From Minisyncoccota bacterium (GTDB lineage Bacteria; Patescibacteriota; Minisyncoccia; Phycocordibacterales; JACZSL01), in NCBI GenBank assembly GCA_028280145.1, contig JANQMM010000048.1:1-45010 (forward strand): a stretch of DNA of 45,010 nt, read 5' to 3'. Positions 1 to 7,833 of this stretch are shown here, piece by piece. The position numbers were made by a program, and so were the translations under genes. The notes under the pieces are model-generated. The model saw only the letters and a list, made by a program, of their open reading frames with translations. It was not told the origin of the DNA and made no database searches. Numbering within the stretch: the first letter of the stretch is position 1; every line of letters begins with the position of its first letter.

Positions 1-3000
1 CTGCCCTCCCTGGAATGAAAGGATGTTTCCATAGGTTGCACCGGTGGTGTCCACATCAGAAAGATCAGAGATGGCGGAGACCGATGAGCCGCCAAGACAA
101 GTGCCGTTTACAGCAACACAACCGCCGGTCAGGTTAATACCATTTGCAAATGTAGACGTCGCCGTCGTTGAGCTAACTGTTAGGTAGTTACTTATAACAA
201 CTTCGCCGGTACTGTTTAATCGAAGATACGCATTCGCGACATATTCCGGTTGGTTAGCATGTCTTCCAATGGTGAAAAAGTCCGATGCACTTCCACCATT
301 ATATGGAACACCCGCCCACCATTCAGCATTTCCAGATTGTGTTCCTTGTATACGAATACCTCCCCCACGAGCGGTATCTGTCCGATCGATTCTCAGTTCT
401 GCTCGCGTCGAACCAGAGCCACCGCCGCCGTAGAGTCGCGCTGTCACATTGCCGCTATCGTTTACCACATCTAGTGTTTGGGTTGGTGTTCCTGTACCAA
501 CACCAAGTCTCCCGGAGGAATCAATGGTGAATATATTTCCTTCACTGCCACCATCTGCGGTTATGTTTAGATAATCAGCGGCTTGTGAGGCAACACCCTG
601 AAGATTAAGTAGATCGACATTACCTGTTGCATCATCTGGCTGAACATGCAACAGAGCCGTTGGTACGGACAGACTACTATAATGTTCATTTGAAATAATT
701 GTACCTGTTGCAGTGATACCAAAACGATCCAAAACGACACCATTATTTCCCGTAAAGAAACCTGATCCGGCGCTCAACTGGAAAAATCCACTTCTTTGGT
801 TATCGATCCAGGAATTATTGTAGTTAAGAAGTCGCAAAATACGGTCAGTATCGTTTTCAAATATAAGCGCACTTTCATCGCTACCGTGTACCCGCAAACC
901 ACTATTACCACTGTTGAAGGCAATAAAACCATCATTTATTTCAATGGCATCAGTGTCACTTGGTGTATTGATCTCCAAGGGACCAGCAAATGTGCTTGTT
1001 GCTGTTCCTTCAACCACAAGGTTTCCGCTCGTTGTCGCAATTCCATCTACTGTTAATCCCCCGTCAATTGTAGATGAGGCTTGAGACACAAAACCTGATT
1101 CAAATGTAGAAACACCCGTTGCCGTTAAAGCCGCAAGATTCACATCGTCGAAAAGAGAAGAGCCTTGCACTTCGAACACATCTCCAACCGACGTTGTTGA
1201 AAATCCTCCGATCAAAACAACGCGACTTGTTGAAATCGGGTACTGTAATAAATCATCTGTGGATGTTGCCCACACTCCCGCTCCACCGGCACCGGTTACG
1301 TCAGGGCCACAAACCCACCCACCAGCTCCGTCAGAGCGTGCAAGCTGATCGAGCGGACACGAAATATTAACAATAGTAGAGCTCGCATTAATGACGCTTT
1401 CAACCCGCGCATCTGTATAAAAAAGATTTGATCCTTCCACAAGATCACCTGTATTGATCGCAAGAGAACTTGTTGCTGTATCTACCCAATTTGCCCCATC
1501 CCAAGTAAGCACATTTCCGTACGCAGCTCCAGTCGTATCAACATCTGCCAGATCAGTGATCGAAGACGCACTTATTCCACCAATACATGCACCACCAATT
1601 GAAAAACATCCATTAGCTAGATTGATCCCGTTTGCAAAGGTGCTTGTCGCAATTGTTGAAGTAACGGCAAGGTTCCCTGCAATGGTTGTTGTCCCTTGGT
1701 TTGAAACAGAAAAGAGTGTTGTTCCATCAGAGTCAGCAAGTTGAAGCAGATCAATTCCTGAATCAGTTGAACTTGCTTGAACCACAAACTTACCGCCGGG
1801 AGTTGTTGTGCTCACACCAATCCTACCACCACTTGTTATACGAAAACGTTCAAACGCATTGTCGTACCCGTTAGTGGTTCCCGTTTCAAATGTAATACCT
1901 CCCTGGCTTCCAATACTGTTTCGAAGTCGAAGTGTATTATGACCGTGTTCAATGGCACTTTGTCGGATGCCACCGTCTTGTTCAAAAATAATAACTGGAT
2001 TATCGTCTTCGTTATCGTTATCACGGTCAGCAACGAGAATGAGTTCTGCATCCCCATCTAATCCAGCGTCAATGTGTAGTTGTCCAAGTGGTGTAGTAGT
2101 ACCAATACCAAGCCGACCATTTACCTCGTCAAAAACAAAATTTGCATTCTGCGAAATTACAGTACCACCACTATTTGCATATTGAATGGCATTTGCAGTT
2201 AGACTTCCCGGTGTGTCGGTAAGTGCGGTATACACACTCACTGCATCCGGATTAATACAGGTACCATTTATGGAAACACATCCTCCAGTGAGGTCAATGC
2301 CGTTTGCAAAGGTGCTTGTCGCATTTATTGCCGTAATGTTCAAAAGATTTGCCTCTACGCCTCCGGCAAATGTAGAGGTTGCAGTTGTTGTCGCAACATA
2401 ACTTGCCGCAACAACATCTCCTACCACTGACAGCGTTGCATACGGAGTTGATGTGCCGATACCAACATTGCCGTCCTCAGTGATCGTGAAGAGACTAACG
2501 GCCGCTTCTGTAATAACATCAAAAACGTTTGCCACTTGGCCTGCAATCCGGCGCACCACAAGCCCGACTGCAGAAGTGCTTGTTGCCTCTACTGTAAGCG
2601 ACGCATTAGCAGCAGATGTAGTACCGATCGCCGACTGCCCCGCTCCCCAGACACTTCCGGAGTTAATGGCATAACCGGACGAAAGTATTCTTTGTCTTGG
2701 GCTTAGATTCTCATAACTCTCATCACCACCGCCACACGAACCACCTACCTGAGTTGCAACCTCAATATTCAAATACACCGTGTCATCAGTAAAATTAAAA
2801 TCAAGAGCATCACCACCGGCGGCAACATCACCGATGCCGATAGTAAAGACCCCGTTTAACACCTGTGCGGTCATGTCCTGTGGTGTGCTGGCCGGCCATA
2901 GTTGCGTATCAGGAGCACCTACGGTCTCATCGCTATAAAAACTCAACCTGAAACAATAATCGGTTCCGGTTCCGCCAAGAAGATTTCCATTCACATCAAG

Positions 3001-3141
3001 AAGCCTGCCTTGATAATGCAGAATTGCCGGAACTCCGGGTGCGGCATATACCACCGGTGAAGCGCTCATCAATAAAAAAAGGATGAGCGCCCCGAGGAGA
3101 GCTCTCTTCGTTTTTAGGAAATGTAGGTATGAGTAACTCAT
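1..3141 (-). CDS. Giant secreted tail-fibre-like repetitive surface protein (3' end outside window)
   Basis: An uninterrupted frame of 1047 codons starts at the ATG at 3141-3139 and reaches base 1 without a stop, so the C-terminus lies outside the window. Residues 1-35 form a signal peptide: basic start, hydrophobic core, cleavage probably after VYA. Next comes a domain beginning AILHYQGRLLDVNG, a type common at the N-terminus of large CPR surface proteins. The remainder is low-complexity Thr/Ser/Gly/Asn sequence with recurring modules: ATSTFANGI followed by a Cys-X6-Cys loop, GIGT-x-TP motifs, and DLxDVDTTG blocks. These resemble tail-fibre or tail-spike stalks, which often end in an intramolecular chaperone domain; that end would lie off the left edge. 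It starts 4 nt after the HTH gene stop, with no clear Shine-Dalgarno, so translation is probably coupled. Likely role: cell-surface fibre or adhesin (inference). Confidence 0.85.
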   Translation of the reverse strand, partial: MSYSYLHFLKTKRALLGALILFLLMSASPVVYAAPGVPAILHYQGRLLDVNGNLLGGTGTDYCFRLSFYSDETVGAPDTQLWPASTPQDMTAQVLNGVFTIGIGDVAAGGDALDFNFTDDTVYLNIEVATQVGGSCGGGDESYENLSPRQRILSSGYAINSGSVWGAGQSAIGTTSAANASLTVEATSTSAVGLVVRRIAGQVANVFDVITEAAVSLFTITEDGNVGIGTSTPYATLSVVGDVVAASYVATTTATSTFAGGVEANLLNITAINATSTFANGIDLTGGCVSINGTCINPDAVSVYTALTDTPGSLTANAIQYANSGGTVISQNANFVFDEVNGRLGIGTTTPLGQLHIDAGLDGDAELILVADRDNDNEDDNPVIIFEQDGGIRQSAIEHGHNTLRLRNSIGSQGGITFETGTTNGYDNAFERFRITSGGRIGVSTTTPGGKFVVQASSTDSGIDLLQLADSDGTTLFSVSNQGTTTIAGNLAVTSTIATSTFANGINLANGCFSIGGACIGGISASSITDLADVDTTGAAYGNVLTWDGANWVDTATSSLAINTGDLVEGSNLFYTDARVESVINASSTIVNISCPLDQLARSDGAGGWVCGPDVTGAGGAGVWATSTDDLLQYPISTSRVVLIGGFSTTSVGDVFEVQGSSLFDDVNLAALTATGVSTFESGFVSQASSTIDGGLTVDGIATTSGNLVVEGTATSTFAGPLEINTPSDTDAIEINDGFIAFNSGNSGLRVHGSDESALIFENDTDRILRLLNYNNSWIDNQRSGFFQLSAGSGFFTGNNGVVLDRFGITATGTIISNEHYSSLSVPTALLHVQPDDATGNVDLLNLQGVASQAADYLNITADGGSEGNIFTIDSSGRLGVGTGTPTQTLDVVNDSGNVTARLYGGGGSGSTRAELRIDRTDTARGGGIRIQGTQSGNAEWWAGVPYNGGSASDFFTIGRHANQPEYVANAYLRLNSTGEVVISNYLTVSSTTATSTFANGINLTGGCVAVNGTCLGGSSVSAISDLSDVDTTGATYGNILSFQGGQ
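86..2475 (-). repeat. Protein-level repeats in the surface fibre gene
   Basis: Three copies of ATSTFANGI(N/D)L followed by GGC-x5-GxC lie at about 86-163, 1578-1650 and 2250-2322. Each has two cysteines six residues apart, except that the middle copy reads ANGC. Truncated copies (ATSTFAG) lie at about 970-1005 and 2345-2385. GIGT-x-TP-type modules lie at about 470-520, 1785-1830, 2070-2125 and 2432-2475. DNA identity between copies is moderate, so these look like old diverged modules rather than recent tandem duplication. Confidence 0.7.
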
Positions 3142-3145
3142 CTAA

Positions 3146-3586
3146 CTATAGTGGTACTTGCGGCACATCTGGAGTTTGCTGTGGCGAGATTGTAGACGCC
3201 CGTTCCACAGCTTTTTCCGTAGCTCGTTTTTCAAGATAATCCTCCAGGTTGATAGAGAGGATATAAAAGAGAAAAAGAGCAAACAGTACTCCAATTACAA
3301 TAAGCACACGAAGTAGTGCTTTATATAAACGCCGGAACCCTTCACTTTTCCCGATACCCTTAAACAAAAAAGAAGCAGACTTGTCCGCTTTAGTCTTGCT
3401 TCCTTTTTTTGACCGATGCATGTACCCACGGATAGCTTCCTCTGTTGTCACCCACGCGACATTAGAGAATACCTGTTTGCCTTCAAGCTTACCCGAACGG
3501 ATGAGCTGTCCGACATAATCAGGTGCATACCCAGAGATTTCTGCGGCCTCCTTAAGAGTGATGTACTTGTCCTTTGATTTGCTCAT
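3146..3586 (-). CDS. Membrane-anchored helix-turn-helix protein
   Basis: 146 residues. Residues 8-55 (ITLKEAAEISGYAPDYVGQLIRSG) are an excisionase/MerR-type winged HTH: LKEAAE.SGY, then a recognition helix and GK-x-EG. A basic linker rich in Lys and Ser (about 58-85) leads to one transmembrane helix (about 92-112) and a 30-residue outer tail rich in Pro and Gln. The DNA-binding domain is thus predicted in the cytoplasm and the tail outside. It lies between the pilin and the fibre gene on the same strand, with a promoter candidate at 3681-3708. A role in sensing the envelope and controlling the adjacent surface genes is inference only. The HTH assignment is fairly sure, the function unknown. 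Confidence 0.7.
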   Translation of the reverse strand: MSKSKDKYITLKEAAEISGYAPDYVGQLIRSGKLEGKQVFSNVAWVTTEEAIRGYMHRSKKGSKTKADKSASFLFKGIGKSEGFRRLYKALLRVLIVIGVLFALFLFYILSINLEDYLEKRATEKAVERASTISPQQTPDVPQVPL

Positions 3587-3605
3587 ATCGCCAAAAATAT
3601 GAGGG

Positions 3606-3788
3606 TCTCGAGGGTCAAGATTTGGGAAACTGGGAAATTTCGAGTAATCTCGAGGGTCAAGACCGGCGTCTACACTATTTATTGTAGATATATATCCCTT
3701 GAAAACAAAGTACCAAGTAAGTCAACCTGTTGATAACTCTTACCTGCTCCAAAAAACGGCTTATTCTAAGGCATCTCGAGGGTCAAGA
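3606..3788 (+). repeat. Three copies of a 15-nt motif, TCTCGAGGGTCAAGA
   Basis: Perfect copies lie at 3606-3620, 3648-3662 and 3774-3788, in the 299-nt non-coding stretch between the pilin and HTH genes. Starts are 42 and 126 nt apart (126 = 3 x 42). Each contains the palindrome CTCGAG; on the minus strand each reads TCTTGACCCTCGAGA, with a -35-like TTGACC but no -10 at a normal distance. No fourth copy was noticed in the window. Function unknown. Confidence 0.75.
3681..3708 (-). promoter_or_regulatory. Candidate promoter for the HTH/surface-fibre unit
   Basis: On the minus strand TTGTTT (3708-3703), 16 nt, TACAAT (3686-3681). The start would be about 90 nt upstream of the HTH gene ATG, and two of the three 15-nt motif copies would fall inside the leader. 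Confidence 0.45.
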
Positions 3789-3835
3789 TATACCAATATT
3801 TGTCATTTTTACTGTTTTAAGAGCATCTTATCAGC

Positions 3836-3860
3836 AAAAAAGAGCCAAGTCGGCTCTTTT
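3836..3860. terminator. Intrinsic terminator after the pilin gene
   Basis: A-tract, stem AGAGCC / GGCTCT with a 5-nt loop, T-tract. It is symmetrical and could work in both directions. It sits 26 nt past the pilin stop and separates the pilus operon from the HTH/fibre unit. Confidence 0.75.
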
Positions 3861-3885
3861 CACTTATTTCTAATATGCAAGAGGA

Positions 3886-4356
3886 CTACCGTATAACTTC
3901 GATCGGAGTGGTAACCTCAGCACCATCTGCAGTCACCTGTACGCGCCCATTTGTATTAAATTCGATGAGATACCCTGTACCGTTAGTGTCACAACTGCCG
4001 TCATCGCCTACACAAGACGGATCAATGGGTATGGAAATAAGATATAATCCACTGTTGGTCAACACAGAGAGATCAGCCAAACCCGACGAGCTACAGGTCG
4101 ATGCACTAACACCTGTTCGACAAATTTCAGTTGCGCTACCAGTAATACCTGAAGGTAACGTGCCGTTGTTATCCACCGAATATTGGTGCACCGCATTTAA
4201 GATCGTGTTGACATCAGCCCAACGATTCGCATCCCTTGCCTGTTGATATTGACGAGCCGGATTGATGGCCACGATCACAATCGAAGCTAGTATAGCGATG
4301 AGCCCGATAACAAGCAATATCTCGATTAATGTGAATCCTTTTTTCATACTTCTCAT
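3886..4356 (-). CDS. Type IV pilin (probable major pilin)
   Basis: 156 residues. KKG^FTLIEILLVIGLIAILASIV is a textbook class III prepilin leader: PilD-type cleavage after Gly, Phe at mature position 1 and Glu at position 5, followed by the hydrophobic assembly helix. The C-terminal globular part has four cysteines in two near pairs (about C98/C107 and C134/C140), suggesting disulfide-stabilised loops. A start three codons later (ATG at 4347) would give the classical MKKGFTLIE leader and has GAGAAG just upstream, so it may be the true one. A TATAAT at 4370-4365 without a good -35, and the terminator at 3836-3860, suggest it can be transcribed separately, as expected for the most abundant subunit. 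Whether it is the major pilin is inferred from this arrangement. Confidence 0.85.
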   Translation of the reverse strand: MRSMKKGFTLIEILLVIGLIAILASIVIVAINPARQYQQARDANRWADVNTILNAVHQYSVDNNGTLPSGITGSATEICRTGVSASTCSSSGLADLSVLTNSGLYLISIPIDPSCVGDDGSCDTNGTGYLIEFNTNGRVQVTADGAEVTTPIEVIR

Positions 4357-4452
4357 AATAATTAATTATATATCATAATAAGATAAATGTGGTGTACTCA
4401 TTTGGTATAAGAGGGTTTGTGCGTATTGTTTTCCACTACTCATGTATAACTG

Positions 4453-5676
4453 TCATAAGAAATGCGCCAACACCAAAACAAGGGCAATTATTGCGATTAC
4501 GGCAAATGTGATGCTTCCATATTCTCTCCAATTCTCTCTCTTGAACTCAAACCTTTGTCTTTCGAGCTGCTTTTTGCGTTGTTGTTGCGAGGCTTCAGCT
4601 CGACAACGCTGACATGCCTCAAGCAGATTAATCGCCGGCACATCATCAACCCTTCCACGAAGTGCAAGTCCGATCACATTTGCAAAGAAAACGGGTGGCG
4701 CAGTTTCGTCGAATACATGATCGTCCTTAAGTCGCACAAATGGATTCGCAACACTTGTGGAAATCCCGCTCAATTCTTCTATGCGAACTAGCATGTAGGG
4801 AAGTAAAGCCGTGCCACCAGTCAAGATGATATTCTTTACATCAATTTTTGTGCGTCTTTTAAAGTGTACGGCAACTCTATCAACTTCAGTCATAAGTTCC
4901 TCCGTTACATCCTTTACAACCGCTAATACGTCTTCCGCATATTCTTTTGATAATTCTCTGTTTGTTTTCAGTCGTTCTGCCTCCAAAACATTGACACCGA
5001 GCTTCTCTGCAAGTGTTTCGGTAATATACTCGCCTCCAAACGAAAGAGTAACAGATAGGCGCACAACGCCATCCTTATCGAAAACACCGATATCTGTTGT
5101 GCGTGCACCCATGTCAACAATAATGGTTCCGCTTTTTCTATGCTCTTCAGTAAGTAGAGCGCGTCCAAGTGAAAACAATTCTCCTCCCAGAAAAATTGGT
5201 TCAATGTGAATTCGTTCAAGAGACTCAACATATTTGTCAACGACATCTCTTTCCGCGCCGACAAAAATGGCATCTCGAATATCGCCTCCATCAATGAAAA
5301 GATAGTCCCAGTACATTCTCTCAAGCTCGAAAGGAATGAGCTGAGATGCTTCCCGCTCTACATACTTACGAATATGTTCGTTGCTGACCGACGCGGGAAT
5401 GTTGAAATAGTATGTAATGAGACGTGATTCAGGAAGACTGATGATGGCTTTTAAAGGTTCACTTTCCTTTCTTAGTTTTGTGGGTTTCGTATGATGCAAA
5501 ACCTTACTAAGCTTCTCTGAAAATCTTTCATTGTCCAAAATGAAACCATTTTGGACAACTCCTTTTTGTAATTTCCCGCGACCGTATGCTTTTACGCGTA
5601 AATCATCGCTAAGAAGCAATACCTTCACGGATCGATCACTGATATCTATGCTAATTGTATGTTCTTTATTTTTCAT
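4453..5676 (-). CDS. pilM: PilM-like actin-fold ATPase with C-terminal INLL motif and membrane helix
   Basis: 407 residues. Actin/FtsA-fold ATPase of the type IV pilus inner-membrane platform. Visible motifs: phosphate-1 SIDISDRSVK (9-18), phosphate-2 VDMGARTTDIG (187-197) and adenosine loop LTGGTALLP (285-293). Unlike ordinary PilM (about 350 residues), the protein continues with AINLL (348-352), a Gln/Arg-rich stretch and a single TM helix (about 389-405). INLLP near the N-terminus of PilN is the segment that docks into PilM, so this looks like a PilM carrying the start of PilN in cis. No separate pilN or pilO is seen in the window. It lies 2 nt downstream of the preceding minor pilin gene. 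Confidence 0.85.
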   Translation of the reverse strand: MKNKEHTISIDISDRSVKVLLLSDDLRVKAYGRGKLQKGVVQNGFILDNERFSEKLSKVLHHTKPTKLRKESEPLKAIISLPESRLITYYFNIPASVSNEHIRKYVEREASQLIPFELERMYWDYLFIDGGDIRDAIFVGAERDVVDKYVESLERIHIEPIFLGGELFSLGRALLTEEHRKSGTIIVDMGARTTDIGVFDKDGVVRLSVTLSFGGEYITETLAEKLGVNVLEAERLKTNRELSKEYAEDVLAVVKDVTEELMTEVDRVAVHFKRRTKIDVKNIILTGGTALLPYMLVRIEELSGISTSVANPFVRLKDDHVFDETAPPVFFANVIGLALRGRVDDVPAINLLEACQRCRAEASQQQRKKQLERQRFEFKRENWREYGSITFAVIAIIALVLVLAHFL

Positions 5677-5678
5677 GG

Positions 5679-6071
5679 TTAGAATGTTGAAACATATTCT
5701 CGTGACTCTATGGTCACAGTGGGGCTAATTTGCGAAAGCGTAACCTCTGTCCGATACACATATTCGGAACTCGTACTATGAATTCTTACTATGCGATTAT
5801 CGTTACCACTTCCCTCGATTGGTAGTACACTACATGCTCCTTGACCAAAAACGATTTCTTCATTGCCTGCATAATCAAGTACACGCTGTAATTTCAACAG
5901 TGTGTGTTCGAGACATGCTTGGCTAAGCACGCGAGCGTTATGCGAAGAATGCATCCCGGCACTGATCGTCGTCTCTCCTATGGATCGAGATGAAAGGCTC
6001 AGGGTTACTGAAAGTAATATCGCGCTAATGATCAGTACTGATGTTATGGCAATGAAACCTCTTTTCTTCAT
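5679..6071 (-). CDS. PilX/GspK-like minor pilin
   Basis: 130 residues starting KKRG^FIAITSVLIISAILL: a prepilin-type leader and hydrophobic helix, but Thr instead of Glu at mature position 5. Loss of Glu5 is typical of tip subunits such as GspK and is common in PilX-type proteins. Two cysteines (about 53 and 80) could form a disulfide. It lies 1 nt after the PilW-like gene and 2 nt before pilM, clearly in the operon. Likely role: part of the minor-pilin complex that primes pilus assembly. The subclass is inferred from gene order and helix sequence, since the globular part is too divergent to place by eye. Confidence 0.7.
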   Translation of the reverse strand: MKKRGFIAITSVLIISAILLSVTLSLSSRSIGETTISAGMHSSHNARVLSQACLEHTLLKLQRVLDYAGNEEIVFGQGACSVLPIEGSGNDNRIVRIHSTSSEYVYRTEVTLSQISPTVTIESREYVSTF

Positions 6072-6072
6072 A

Positions 6073-6585
6073 TTATTTTAATGTTTGCGTTATAAAGATC
6101 GTTTCCTCTGCGCCACGTTCACCAATTTGCTCTGCGTCATCTGATCTGATTGACATTTCTATGCGAACTACTCCCGAAGCATTAGGAGGTGAGATGTTTG
6201 AAACAACAAAATCCGAAATGATGGCACCTCCCATGGAAATGGGAATTGCCGCCTCAGTCCCTTCTTTCATATACAATGTTCCTGTTGCAACATAAATGAG
6301 TGTTGGGTCTTTTGTTATGTCTGCACTTGCCAAAGAAAGTATGCTTGAGGTTGCTCCCGCCGTATTGTTTACGCTTTCGGCTTCCTGTATTAGATTGATC
6401 ACTTTGGTGCTTGCAAAATACGAGGAAAAGGCAACCTCCTCTAAGGCCTGTCCTTTAGCTTTTGCAAACAACACATTGAGACCAATATTTCCAAGCAACA
6501 CAACCATAACGGAGACAAGAGTCATATATAACAATATCTCTACGAGCGTAAATCCTTTCTTTTGTCTTGTCTTAAAGTGGTTCAT
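6073..6585 (-). CDS. PilW/GspJ-like minor pilin
   Basis: 170 residues. The leader KKG^FTLVEILLYMTLVSVMVVLLG is a canonical prepilin cleavage site with Glu5. The LYM.LVSV continuation is usual in PilW/GspJ-type minor pilins. The soluble domain (about 45-170) has no cysteine and no recognisable enzyme motif. It is packed between the PilV-like gene (1 nt gap) and the PilX-like gene (1 nt gap). Role: minor pilin in the assembly-initiation complex. Confidence 0.75.
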   Translation of the reverse strand: MNHFKTRQKKGFTLVEILLYMTLVSVMVVLLGNIGLNVLFAKAKGQALEEVAFSSYFASTKVINLIQEAESVNNTAGATSSILSLASADITKDPTLIYVATGTLYMKEGTEAAIPISMGGAIISDFVVSNISPPNASGVVRIEMSIRSDDAEQIGERGAEETIFITQTLK

Positions 6586-6586
6586 G

Positions 6587-7417
6587 TTAAATCTCTATTA
6601 ACACATGTTTTCTGCTACCGTCATTTAGCACAAACGTAACAATGAAATCAGTTCCGGAGACAGGAGCAGAGAAGGTGATGTTGTCTATTGTTTTTTCTCC
6701 CGCACCGAACGCAAGCGTATAGTCTGAAATATTAAAATCTTCTCCTGACACAACAGATGTAGAGGTAGAAACAGTGAAAACGAGAGTGCCATCAATGGTT
6801 ACGCTCTCCAGGGTCGCAAGACCATTCCACTGTACCTGCATATCTGTGATCGTAATATCCTGAGGGCCAACATTCTCAAACTGGATAGAAGAAAGTGCCG
6901 TGCTTGAGGAGGCTAGGGTGGCTTCGTCGATAGTAATCGCCATATACATGCTCTCTCCATCACTTTGTTTCCAGTCGGTAATATATCCGCTCATCGTTGT
7001 ACTCGCCGTACGTGATCCACGAACAGTCCACGAAACAGTGCTTGTCACTTCTTTGGTTTTGTCATCAACATCCACGATCGACACTGCACGCGAAAACTTT
7101 CCGACCATATCGCTTGATGATGCAAGAGCCACTACCCCGCCTTCAAAGACAATCCCATGCACTCCTGCCACGAGATTATCAAAATTACCATCACGAAGTC
7201 CGTAGAGAGCCTCAATGCCCTCTTGAGCAAGCAATGACGCTTTGGCCATTTCAATGCTAAAACGCAGTGATGTTTGTGAATCAATGAGTAAAAAGCCAAC
7301 GGTGAAGACGCCGATGATAAATATTGCGATCGCAAATAACACTTCAACAAGAGACTGTCCTCTCGAAATATTCCGCCTATGATATATTTCTTTTTTATTC
7401 AATATTTCCATTTTCAT
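6587..7417 (-). CDS. PilV/GspI-like minor pilin with long outer domain
   Basis: Taken from the ATG at 7417 (276 residues); the frame is open further upstream to 7450, but that would overlap the GspH-like gene more. Near residue 20, SRG^QSLVEVLFAIAIFIIGVFTVGFLL is a prepilin leader with Gln at +1 and Glu at +5. The VEVL.A..I...G motif is typical of PilV/GspI. The roughly 230-residue outer part is rich in Ser, Thr, Val and Asp, beta-rich in appearance and unusually long for a minor pilin. The start overlaps the preceding gene by about 23 nt, so translation is probably coupled. Confidence 0.75.
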   Translation of the reverse strand: MKMEILNKKEIYHRRNISRGQSLVEVLFAIAIFIIGVFTVGFLLIDSQTSLRFSIEMAKASLLAQEGIEALYGLRDGNFDNLVAGVHGIVFEGGVVALASSSDMVGKFSRAVSIVDVDDKTKEVTSTVSWTVRGSRTASTTMSGYITDWKQSDGESMYMAITIDEATLASSSTALSSIQFENVGPQDITITDMQVQWNGLATLESVTIDGTLVFTVSTSTSVVSGEDFNISDYTLAFGAGEKTIDNITFSAPVSGTDFIVTFVLNDGSRKHVLIEI

Positions 7418-7823
7418 AAATAGTGATTGTTTCCGAGGCATCCGTAGCACTCAACAAAATTGTCCCTGTTGCGTTTGGAGTACCGCTTTGTTGCAAAAAT
7501 ACGATCTCATTTGGCCCGCCGCTAACAGTGACATGCCCGGCAAATGCAAAGACCTGATCAATATCTTGTTTGCGAGTCGCATAGCTATCACCTTCAAATA
7601 AGACATAATTATTAGAGAATATTTTCACTCCGTATGAATCATCATTCTTTTGAAAAAACGCGTAGGCTTGTGCAAGTCGAAGTGTATGTTTCAGATCACC
7701 TGCAACATCGTTCAACGTTTGCGTTTGCAAAAATGAAATCCCCGTAGGAACCGTAAGCACAGCGATCAAAGCGATAATTCCAAGGACGATAAGTAATTCC
7801 GGTAATGTAAATCCTCGCGTCAT
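7395..7823 (-). CDS. GspH/FimT-like pseudopilin
   Basis: 142 residues from the ATG at 7823. That start puts the leader MTRG^FTLPELLIVLGIIALIAVLTVP at the N-terminus, with Pro-Glu at positions 4-5, and places the gene 10 nt after the pilC stop. An earlier in-frame ATG (7895) would only add residues overlapping pilC. Length and FTLPELL.VL..I match FimT/GspH-type minor pilins. The soluble domain begins with LKHTLRLAQAYAFFQK, resembling the conserved GspH segment after the helix. First minor pilin gene after pilC. Confidence 0.8.
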   Translation of the reverse strand: MTRGFTLPELLIVLGIIALIAVLTVPTGISFLQTQTLNDVAGDLKHTLRLAQAYAFFQKNDDSYGVKIFSNNYVLFEGDSYATRKQDIDQVFAFAGHVTVSGGPNEIVFLQQSGTPNATGTILLSATDASETITIYENGNIE

Positions 7824-7833
7824 ACGTTTTCTA

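Noticed and set aside
1..2674. Several 60-95-codon plus-strand frames opposite the fibre gene
   Set aside because: They are antisense shadows; the minus strand gives one continuous 1047-codon frame with signal peptide and repeated modules.
3606..3788. CRISPR-like array
   Set aside because: Only three 15-nt copies with uneven spacing (27-nt and 111-nt spacers) and no cas genes nearby.
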